From NCBI GenBank assembly GCA_019279435.1, contig JAAALK010000287.1:15810162-15874161 (forward strand): DNA of 64,000 nt. Reading direction: 5' to 3'. The notes beneath the pieces were generated by a model, which made no database searches, was not told the DNA's origin, and worked only from the letters and a program-made list of their open reading frames with translations. This document shows positions 55,101-64,000 of this stretch, in pieces; the first letter of the stretch is position 1, and every line of letters begins with the position of its first letter. The position numbers and the translations under genes were made by a program. The stretch is from Zizania palustris (Eukaryota; Streptophyta; Magnoliopsida; Poales; Poaceae).

Positions 55101-55444
55101 CGGTCCTACACCACTTCGTGTCGCCGGTCCGACCAGCGGCCTATTGTCGGTCTTACCAGCCCGCCTTGGCCGATCTGACCGCTGGGTCTACTTCGTTACA
55201 ACCGGCCCTGACTTGGACGGTTTGATCACTTACTCCGCAATTCGGTTAGTTGAATCGCTTTTCTCGTAATTCAATTTAACTATCTGGTGACTCCACCATC
55301 CCTTGTCACTATCAAGGGTCGTCAGAACGCGACATCAGTGTCGTGTTACGCTTAGGGCTATCCCTAAGTATCCACGCGTTTTTGGATCGTCGAATCAACA
55401 TCAGTGTCCATGGCGCTTCGTTGGCCGATTTTAGCATCAATACA
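52178..55444 (+). repeat. Ty3/Gypsy 5' LTR, split by a solo LTR
   Basis: It begins TGTTAACACCCAAATTTGG at 52178 and ends near ..caataca (55444), just before a primer site. The true LTR is 52178-53205 plus 55116-55444 (about 1.36 kb) once the solo LTR at 53206-55110 and one target duplicate are removed. It is full of short GGTCGGTCCGACC-type motifs that also recur in the downstream gag. Confidence 0.75.
53206..55110 (+). mobile_element. Solo LTR, SIRE-A-related family (1905 bp)
   Basis: It begins TGAGAAACCATG and ends CGGTCCTACA, with perfect duplicates ccact at 53201-53205 and 55111-55115. It is the same family as 31965-33693, similar along most of its length, but the middle (about 53770-54530) differs. 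A TATA box is near 53721. No coding sequence of its own is present. Confidence 0.93.
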
Positions 55445-55449
55445 CTTTT

Positions 55450-55468
55450 TGGCGACTCCGCTGGGGAA
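55450..55468 (+). promoter_or_regulatory. Gypsy primer binding site
   Basis: TGGCGACTCCGCTGGGGAA follows the LTR end by five bases and starts with the required TGG. The tRNA is not assigned. Confidence 0.6.
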
Positions 55469-55473
55469 CATAC

Positions 55474-57096
55474 ATGGCAAGTACGACTATGTCGATGACA
55501 TATACGACTACTATGACTACATCGATGGTATCTTCTACACCAACAAGCATGGCGGGGGACACGGAAGACGACGACAATTCTGTTATCCCTGCCCTAGAGA
55601 ACCTCTCGGAGGATGACCGCGCGGAAATTGAAGCCAAGAAAAAGGAACTTCACGCTCACATGCTTGGAAGGTACATCAAGATAGGTGACGCGTTCATCAA
55701 GCGCAATACCAGATCCGTCACCATCGCCATGCTAACCAAGGTAACCTCCTCCTCTTCCCTTTTTCCCTCGGACCTCAAACAAGAAATAGTTTCTGAAGTA
55801 GATCGAGCGGTTAACACCGCATTCAACAAATGTGTGGGTCCCAAAGTAAACTCTAGGATAGAGGCGGTGTTTAGAAGATTCGGTTTTTCTGAAGCCGATC
55901 CCCCTATTATGATTGCTGGCGCTCCCCCTGTTCATCGCATACGCAGTAGGATGGATGGGAGCATGGGGAGAGTTGTCACATCTATAACCTCACCTTTCAT
56001 GGTTGAGGCCCTTCTGTCTCCTGTCGGTCTGACTGGACCATGTTGGTCGGTCCAACCGAATGAACATGGTCGGTTCGACCGGCCATACCAGGCCGGTTCG
56101 ACGGGAGCGTGTCAGCCTACTGCACTCAGCCTTCATCCAGGTACCACTATGCCACTAGCAACAGTCGGTCCGACCGGCTTCTGGGCTGGTCTGACTGGTG
56201 CATGCTCGATGGAGACAATCGGTTGTATGTCGGTGTGACCGCATCCCCGACAAACATCGGTCTAACCAGGCCTAGTTGGCCGATCCAACTGAATGAGTGT
56301 GGTCGATCTAACCGGTGCGTGCCCTGCTATAATTGTTGCGCTGCCACCCTTGTTGATGCTTCTGTTGCCTGTGTCTGCTATGCCACTCATTGCCCCACAC
56401 GCGTGTGGGCCTGGGCATGCAACGTACTATGCCACGTCGGTTCACGGTCCTCACCCTAACCCCGTCGATACTATTTTTGCACCTCCTGTTAGCCCTTTAC
56501 GTTCAATCTATTTGCATGCACCAGCAGCAAGTGGTGATACACATTATATGCCGATCAAAAATAACAATTCCACTGCTAGTCCTCATGGCCAACGGGACAG
56601 CCCTGCTTACACTCCTGTTGTGCCCTCTCCCTTCAGGCCAATAGCACAACAAGGTAGCAATACAAGACCTAAAGTGTTGAGAAAGAAAGTGTATGCCACG
56701 CTCAGGGGATATTTAGAACTCGAGTCAAAGGATCGGATTAACCAAAATCCGTATCCTATATATTTTGATTATTGCAAATTCCCTGGTGATTTCAAAATGT
56801 CGGAATTAACGAAATTCAGCGGCAATGATGCTAAGACCACAAGTGATCATATAACATGATTTTTAGTCTAGTGTGGTGAGGCGAGTAGTTGCAATGAGCA
56901 TAAGGTTAGCTAGTTCTCTTTATCTTTATGTGCAACTGCTTATGTATGATTTATGTCTTTGCCCACACATTCTATCTTTACTTGGGAAGATTTAGTCCAC
57001 AAATTTCACAAGCAATTCTCTACTAGTAAAATAGAGTGTCAGTTAGCTACTTTGAGATCAGTTAAGCAACATACTAGTGAGACAATAGATTCTTAC
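55474..57096 (+). pseudogene. Decayed Gypsy gag
   Basis: ATG at 55474 opens a frame that continues in register to 56859 with stops at 56236-56238 and shortly after, then further stops where Trp or Gln would be expected. The later part (YCKFPGDFKMSELTKF and FTWEDLVHKFHKQFS) resembles the retrotransposon gag domain. Several copies of the GGTCGGTCCGACC-type motif lie in frame at 56020-56330. The gene is cut at 57096/57097 by SIRE-B. Confidence 0.7.
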
Positions 57097-58940
57097 TGTT
57101 GGACCGGAAACGACGACCAGAGGGGGGTGAATGAGAGCTTTTAAAATTTCAGACCAAAATAGCCTTCTGTTTTAACTCGAAGGTCTAAACGCATACTAAA
57201 CAGACTTCACTGAGGACTTCAACAAGGGAAGAAAAACGGGCTTCGATCTAAGCCAAGACAGTGCTTCGCTAGTAATCAGAGAGGTCTAGCCCCCAGTTTA
57301 CACAGAGTGAACAGACACTGAAAAACACACTTCTCTCGAACACACCTCGCTCGAACAGGCCTCTCACACACCTCTCCATAAAAGCTCACAAGAAAATGGA
57401 GTACAGAGAAACCGAAGCATGCAGAGAAGTATGCATACAAGCTCAAGCAGTAAATGAACACATAGTCAAAGCTTCAATGCTAGAACAGGGAACACAAAAT
57501 GAACTCACGGATCTGAATACAAGGTATGTGGAGGCTAGCACAGGAGCTCAAAAATGAATGCTCAAAGTGTTGATGTGACCTAGCCAGCCTCCACTATTTA
57601 TAGGCACTATTAAGCCTTATGAATAGACTACTTTACCCCTAGGGTTTACACTATTTTTGTCTCATCAGAACAGGGGGTACAACTGGTAGTCTACTTTATT
57701 TGGAGGCTTCTTTTGTCAGCTTCGTAGAGAGGACAACACCAGCTTTTGCAAAGTAGACGCTGTCAGCCTTTGCAGTTTTGGACCCTTCTGAAGCCCCCCT
57801 TCGCACGCGAGGGGTGCGGTAGCTTCGGTGAGAAGCCTTGAGCCTAACGGCCTTCGCTTCACCGAAGTCAGCCTTCGATACAGTGACGGTTTTGAGACGA
57901 AGCTGTCAAAGCCCTTGGGCCTTCGCACCAACACCTTCAGAGCGGACCACCACAGCTTTGTAGCTTCTCCCAGCTCGAACTCCGTCAGTCCGTGTACTGA
58001 AGCCATGCAAGGACGAAGTACCTCAAGTCAACTTCACTTCGGAGCCAGCCTCACTCCGGGGCCAGCTTCGCTCCGGAGAAGCCAGCTTCGCTCCGGAGAA
58101 GCCAGCTTCGCTCCGGAGAAGCCAGCTTCGCTCCGAAGCCCACTTCACTCCGAAGCCCCACCTTCGGAGTACCACCCTTCGAAGTCCCTCCTTCGTCCAA
58201 GGCCTCCGCATGAAGCATTCCATGAGCACTTCGTCGTAGTGTCTCTCCCCGAGCACACTCCTTGACGATCCTCACCCGGACCATGCCTTCGATGCACCTC
58301 AACTTCTGAGACCTTCGTCGGGTATACCTTAGAGTGTCTCCCTCCGGAGCACACTTCGAACACCTTGCCTCATTGCTGAGGACTTGATCCACCATACTCC
58401 GAAGTCACTCCATTCGGAGTACCCTTCGAAGTGCCTCGCCTCCGAGGACTTCGTCTCGGGGTACCTTCACCCGGAGCCAGGCTCCGCACTTACTGCCTTC
58501 TCCTGGCGCACCTCGACCCGAGGTCCGACCTCGACCCCTTCGCAGCCTTCGTGACGGAGCTCCTTGCTCCCCTGGCATCAAGCCTACCGCTTGACCCAGG
58601 TTCACCTACTGTGAACCGTCCGTCGCCTCCGAAGTCCCCTGCGCACCACAGACAAACAGACAAGTGTATCCAGTACCTCGGAGACCTCTCCAGGTAAACA
58701 ACCTTCGATACACACTCCGGTGTACCACCCAAAGTACCGAACCCTTCGGTACAACCAATCATCGTGTACTGTCGGACCTCTCCGACAGGCACACTCCGCT
58801 GCAACAGCTGCAGCAACCAGAGCCCACCGAACCCTTCGATGAAACAGCCTCCGAACCTCTTCGAAGGGACCCCTTCGAATCAGAGGGTAAAATCTGTCAA
58901 TCACTCATCACAGACTCCGAAACCAACCCTTGTTTTCTCA
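57097..58940 (-). repeat. SIRE-B 3' LTR (1844 bp)
   Basis: The minus strand begins TGAGAAAACAAGG at 58940 and ends CGGTCCAACA at 57097. The TATA box (TATAAATA, minus) is at 57595-57602. The part upstream of it (57720-58900) is rich in cttcg, ctccgaag and ttcgaa words and contains a 20-bp tandem repeat at 58041-58140. Confidence 0.9.
58041..58140. repeat. 20-bp tandem repeat in the SIRE-B U3
   Basis: The unit gccagcttcgctccggagaa is perfect at 58061-58080, 58081-58100 and 58101-58120, with a degenerate copy on each side. The period is exactly 20. Confidence 0.95.
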
Positions 58941-58953
58941 ATCTCCCCCTTGA

Positions 58954-60073
58954 TGAGTGCATTGACAAGCAAATTCAAGTTCAAGAAAATTTGAAAAAAT
59001 TCAGCTCACAAGTGACCATAAAAAACTCAGAAACGAGCCAAATCATGTCACTTGACAAAAGAATTTTCCTCCCCCTTTTTCAATAGAGTAAAAAGCCCCT
59101 TCGGCAAAAAGAATTTTCCTCTGCAAGATAAAAACTCCCCTTGAGTTAATTTTCCCCCTTTGCTGCAGAGAACTCAACAATTTCTCCTCATTTGGCAATG
59201 CAAGCATCAGGGAACACATTTTTTTTAAAAGATGCAAAGTTTTGAAATGGGCAGAATTGCAAAGATATATAAAGCAAAAATGCCAATATTAATACCAATT
59301 ATCGTGTGCTCAGCTCAATTTAACATTCTCTAAAAACATGATGACAACATGTGATTTTATCATTTTGAAATAAAAGCATCACCACTCAATCAAGGTAACT
59401 AGACAAGTAAAAGCAGGGACTGCGCAAAGCTAGTCAATTTCTACTCTAGACAAACAAGTCCAGTTCAAATGGAGCAGTGAAAGCAAACTTGATGATCAAT
59501 GAATTTTGTTGTTCTTTTCATAATGCCAGGGGTTATTTGTTTGTCCACCTTATACTTTCCAATCAGGCCAAGCCTAGGCATGAAAGCCATCAGAAGCTTA
59601 AGGCAGTGATTTTGGCATACAATACACTATCCTAGTTCAGACCAATGTGCAATGGTAAGCAGTCTAAAATAGAGTAGTGCGACAAACAAACCCACCTGGA
59701 TCATTTCACTTGTAGCATGCAAATCATGGAGTTTTGATTTTTTTAATTTAGTGAACAAATTTTTTAGCACTTGATGAATCTCCATGAATACAATTTTTCA
59801 AGTTGCAAAGTTTAGCATCCAGAGAAAAAGAGTCTTGCTATCAAGCAGATAAAAGATAGCTAAAGCAGTCCTACACATGCTAGATCCAAGACTAAGTAGT
59901 GAGCATGATTTGATTTTGGAAAAAGAAAATCATGCACAAAATGTTTCAGACATATTAAATAGAGCTGAGCTGTCATGATTACATGAATTAAAATCAAGCA
60001 TATAAGTGCAAAAGATGTAAATGCAATTTCACACATGATGAGCATATGCAAGACAATTAAAATTTGCTCCCCC
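58954..60073 (-). other. SIRE-B 3' non-coding region
   Basis: No gene is present. Extra polypurine-like runs lie at about 59072, 59132, 59153 and 60067. The block at 59505-59715 matches SIRE-A 2605-2815. Confidence 0.75.
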
Positions 60074-63000
60074 TCACAAAATACCGTAAGGGTGACAAAT
60101 ACCAAGTTCCCCACGCAAGTAGGCAAAACGAGAAGCATCGAGGGGTTTTGTGAAAATATCGGCTAGCTGGTGTTGAGTATCAACATTATGATCTCTGAGA
60201 AAATGATATCGCACATCAATGTGTTTGGTTCTGGAATGCTGAACCGGGTTGTTTGCAATATAAATAGCACTAGTGTTATCACAAAAAAGTGGAACACTCT
60301 TATAATCTAACCCGAAATCCCGCAAAGTGGAAACCATCCACAAAATCTGAGAGCAACAGCTAGCTGCAGCAACATATTCAGCCTCAGCCATTGATTGTGC
60401 AACACTAGACTGTTTGCGGGAAGACCAGCAAACCAGAGAAGTACCCAGAAAATGACAAGTACCAGAGGTACTTTTCCTATCAATCCTACACCCAGCAAAG
60501 TCCGCATCGGAATAACCTCGAAGACACAAAGAGGAAGACACCGAATACCAAATGCCAAATTCGAGGGTATGTTTGAGATACCTGAGAATGCGCTTTACCG
60601 CTTGGCGGTGCGAAGCTCGTGGTGAAGCCTGAAAATGAGCGCGCAGACACACTGCGAAGTGTATGTCCGGCCTCGTAGCAGTCAAGTAGAGGAGGGAGCC
60701 GATCATGCTTCGGAACTCCTTCTGATCTACGGCTTCTCCATCTTCGTCAGGATCCAATGCTACAGATGTAGCCATTGGAGTGGCGAGTGGCTTCGCATCA
60801 GCCATGTCGAACTTCTTGAGCAGATCTTTGGTGTACTTCATCTGGTGGATGAAAGTACCTTGTTTGCTTTGCTTGATTTGCAAACCAAGGAAAAATGTGA
60901 GTTCGCCCATCATGGACATCTCGAACTCCCTGCTCATGGCATCTGCAAACTCGGCAACCAAAGCATGAGAAGAGCCACCAAAGATGATATCATCCACATA
61001 AATCTGAACTAGGAGGAAATCTTTACCATGCTTGAGAGTGAACAGGGTTTTATCAACAGATCTCATCAAATACCCCCGCTCAAGCAGAAAAGACTTAAGT
61101 CTGTCATACCATGCCCGAGGGGCCTACTTGATTCCATAAAGAGCCTTATGAAGTTTAAGGACTTTATGTCGGTATTTGGGGTTTTCAAAACCAGGGGTTG
61201 TTTTACATAAACATCTTCGCCTATGAAACCATTAAGAAAAGCACTTTTGACATCCATTTGATAGAGTTTGAATCCCCGGGATGTCGCAAAGCCAAGCAAA
61301 ATCCTAATGGCCTCAAGACGAGTAACAGGTGCAAAAGTTTCAGTAAAATCAATCCCTTCTAATTGAGAATAACCCTGAGCTACAAGTCTAGCCTTGTTTC
61401 TAACTATTGTCCCATCCTCCCCTTGTTTGTTTTTGAAAATCCATTTTGTTCCAATGAAATGAACATTTGGTGGAGGATCAACTAATGTCCAGACTTGGTT
61501 TCTCTCAAAATTTTCAAGTTCTTCATGCATGGCATTGATCCAACTAGAATCAGAAAGTGCATGACTAACATCTAAGGGCTCGAATGAAGCAACAAAAGCG
61601 GAATCAATGAAATGAGCATGAGAACGTGTTACCCTTTGATCAAGCTCACTAATGATCTGCTCGGGAGGATGCATCATTTGAACATGGTGTGGAGCCTCAC
61701 GACGGGATGCAGTCCCCCCCTCAACTTGTGCATTGGAGTGGTCCAAGATGACCGATGTCGAGGTAGTTGCTTCGGGACCTTGTGCCGAAGTGGTTGAAGC
61801 GGGGTCGACTTCGGGGGTTGATGTCGAGGGTAGTAGGGGTTCATCCTCGAAATCTCCGGGATCTTCTTCTTCGAAGATAGTGTGTTCCATATCGTGTTCA
61901 TTTGCCTGTTCAAGAGCAGAACTAACAGAGTGGGTTGATTCATCAAAAGTCACATCACATGACTCGATGACAGTGTTAGTCTCCAAATTATAAACACGAT
62001 AAGAATGACCATGTGTAGTGTAACCCAAAAAGATTCCGTCAGAAGAACGCGACTCAAATTTATCCAAATTACCACGTTTTAGGATAAAGCAACGACAGCC
62101 AAAAACTCGAAGATGAGTAACCTTGGGCTGTCTCCTAAAACGTAGCTCATAAGATGTCAAGTTCAAAATTGAGCGCAAGAATATTCGGTTTGAGATGTAA
62201 CATGCAGTGTTCATGGCCTCAGCCTAGAATTTTCTAGGAGTCATATGCTCATCGAGCATCGTCCTAGCCATCTCAACCAAAGTGCGGTTCTTCCTCTCAA
62301 CGACACCGTTCTGTTGAGGAACCCGCGAAACAGAGAATTGATGTTCTATGCCATGCTCCATGCAAAAGTCAACAAAGAGACTGTTCTTGAACTCAATGCC
62401 ATTATCACTTCGAATGAATTTCAATGCACCAGGGAGTTCAGTGAAAAGTTTTAAAGTCAAGCTCCGAAAGTGTGAAAACACTTCATCCTTGCTGGCAAGA
62501 AAGAAGACCCAAGAGTAGCGAGAGAAATCGTCGACAATGACTAACGCATACCACTTGCCGCCTAAAGAACTAACCTGAGAAGGACCTACAATGTCCATGT
62601 GGAGAAGTTCTACGGGTTGTTCAGTCATCATTGTGGTGACTGACGAGTGCGAAACGGCAATCATTTTTCCATGTCGACAATGAGCGCAAACTAAATTCTT
62701 CTCAAACTTGAGCTTGGGCAATCCTCGGATCAGACTTAGGGCACTCAGACGAGCGAGCAACTCAAAGCTCATATGCCTTAGTCTCCTATGCCACTTCCAA
62801 AGCTCAGAAGTAGAATGTGCAACAAGACAATGAGAAGAACCAGATGACTCAGAAAAATCAGCTCTAAAAACTCTCCCAACTCTAAAGATCTTACAAACCA
62901 CAACGCCATCATAATTGAGTACTTGCGAAGTATCGCGATGGAATCGCACTTCGAAGCCCTCATCAAGCAATTGAGATACAGAAAGCAAATTGTATCCCAA

Positions 63001-63198
63001 ATTCTCAACCAAAGCAACATCTTTGAGAGTGAAATTCGAGTTAATTCTTACCACACCTTTACCTTTCACTCTACTCCTTCGATTGTTCCCGAAGGTGATA
63101 TGTTCCCTTTGCTTGGTTGTGGTGAGACTGGAGAACCATGCTGCATCTCCGGTCATATGGCGCAAACAACCGGAGTCCATGATCCACGTGCCCTCCAA
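60074..63198 (-). pseudogene. SIRE-B pol
   Basis: Protease (DSGCLRHMTG), integrase finger and core, RT (YVDDIIFGG) and RNase H are all recognisable. Breaks relative to SIRE-A are TAG for Trp at 62224-62226 (after MTPRKF), a one-base loss in the QPPGFEN region near 61197, and TAG for Gln at 61124-61126 (in YGLKQAPRAWYD). There is also a loss of about nine residues in the RNase H tail near 60200. This copy cannot make a full Pol. Confidence 0.9.
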
Positions 63199-64000
63199 GC
63201 CTCGATCTGCCGCCTACACATGATAAGAAAATCTCGATCGCTCAGTGCTGGGGTGAGTGAAGATATGACGAGGCATCCAGCACTGAGTGATACGAGTAGT
63301 AGGCATAGTAAAAGTAGACTGTCTACGCACAGGATAATCAGAATGATGCAAAGTGCGAGGTCTACCTACATGTTGTGATCTAAAAGCATGACGAGGTCTC
63401 CTACTCTGATGAGGTACAAAGCTACTTGCCTGGGGTCTACCACCATATGGAACATGGTGAACACCTCGAGGAGCAAAACCTCTCCGAGAAGCACGAGGAG
63501 CCTCGAAAATAGGACGAGAGTAAAACTCAGACTCATGCAAACTAAAGATGGGTAGTGCATGTTCTGGAACCTCATCGCCTGAGAGCGTCGCTCATCCTTG
63601 ATGCGATGAAAACAGAACCCAACTAGATGACCCGCCCTCTGACAGTAGGAATAATGAAAAACTCTCCTAGGGGCACTCTCATGGGTCATAGGAGCAATCC
63701 TCATGGGCTTCTTGGGCTTCTGCTGAGTGGTTTTCTTGGGGGGATTATTTTTGTGGGAGGAGTGATTTTCTTTGGAGTTCGGGTAGGCTTTTTCGCTGAT
63801 GGAGTGTCTAACAGAGCTCTCTCTTTCTCTAGGGTAGTGGGTGAGGTAAAAACAGTTTTGTTTTCACTATCTGAAGGAATCCTCTCAAAACCCAAACCTA
63901 GAGCTAACCCTGCTCTGTCAGCACACATCTTGGTCTTGGCCAAGAGCAAATCCATCCTACCCTTTCCCTCAGTGCATTTGTTAACCACAGAAAGAAGGTA
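63199..64000 (-). pseudogene. SIRE-B gag, C-terminal part (runs off the window)
   Basis: Fragments in different frames show a Lys/Pro-rich stretch, a zinc knuckle whose first Cys is replaced by Tyr (YSYCQRAGHLVGFC), and a basic Arg-rich tail. A TAG at 63214-63216 precedes the pol segment, here in the same frame as pol, unlike SIRE-A. Confidence 0.8.

Larger units (their letters stand above)
57097..64000 (-). mobile_element. SIRE-B: second Sirevirus-like Copia element (partial, mutated)
   Basis: The minus-strand order from the window edge is gag (incomplete), pol, non-coding region, polypurine tract (58941-58953) and 3' LTR (57097-58940). The left target duplicate should be cttac (57092-57096). 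The 5' LTR is off-window. Pol is homologous to SIRE-A but has at least two nonsense mutations and a frameshift. Confidence 0.9.

Noticed and set aside
1..64000. tRNA, rRNA or other structural RNA genes
   Set aside because: None was recognised; the only tRNA-like matches are retroelement primer sites.

Overview
The window is plant nuclear DNA, almost certainly from a grass (Poaceae; species not resolved). It is a nest of LTR retrotransposons around a short island with two host genes. The LTR elements carry grass-type features: Sirevirus-like Copia pol with a Met-tRNA primer site, Tat-lineage Ty3/Gypsy elements with two RNase H domains and an antisense reading frame, and 5-bp target duplications. 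The host genes have GT-AG introns, and one is a plant THO6/DWA1 homologue.

Positions 1-38409 are one nested block. Its oldest member is a decayed Tat element (Tat-1) whose 5' end lies left of the window and whose 3' LTR is 37913-38409. Four elements sit inside it: a nearly complete Sirevirus-like Copia (SIRE-A, minus strand, 1-11287) in its gag; a complete, very young Tat element (Tat-2, 18814-30299, TSD acgac) in exon 3 of its antisense gene; a solo LTR (31965-33693, TSD ccttc) in exon 1; and a 3.26-kb solo LTR (34104-37359, TSD ctttg) near that exon's start. Removing each insert with one TSD restores Tat-1 across the site. For SIRE-A only one edge can be checked, because its left flank is off-window.

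Positions 38410-51165 are the gene island. A plus-strand gene (39639-41559) encodes a 468-residue tail-anchored protein I do not recognise. Convergent to it, a 12-exon minus-strand gene (51165-42567) encodes a THO6/DWA1-like WD40 protein. All its splice phases agree, but exon 6 carries an in-frame TGA. Its 4.6-kb intron 8 holds two non-autonomous hAT transposons with perfect 8-bp TSDs.

Positions 51540-64000 are a second nest: a relic Copia LTR and primer site; a Gypsy 5' LTR (from 52178) split by a solo LTR (53206-55110, TSD ccact); that Gypsy's decayed gag (55474-57096); and a second, mutated Sirevirus-like Copia (SIRE-B, minus strand, 57097 to beyond the window).

The most interesting feature is the antisense gene of Tat-2. 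It is an intact four-exon frame of 952 codons, with its own upstream TATA box on the opposite strand to gag-pol and intron positions shared with Tat-1. Other points worth follow-up are the premature stop in THO6, the extreme TTCGAA density in the SIRE-A leader, and a non-coding block conserved between the two Sirevirus-like elements.
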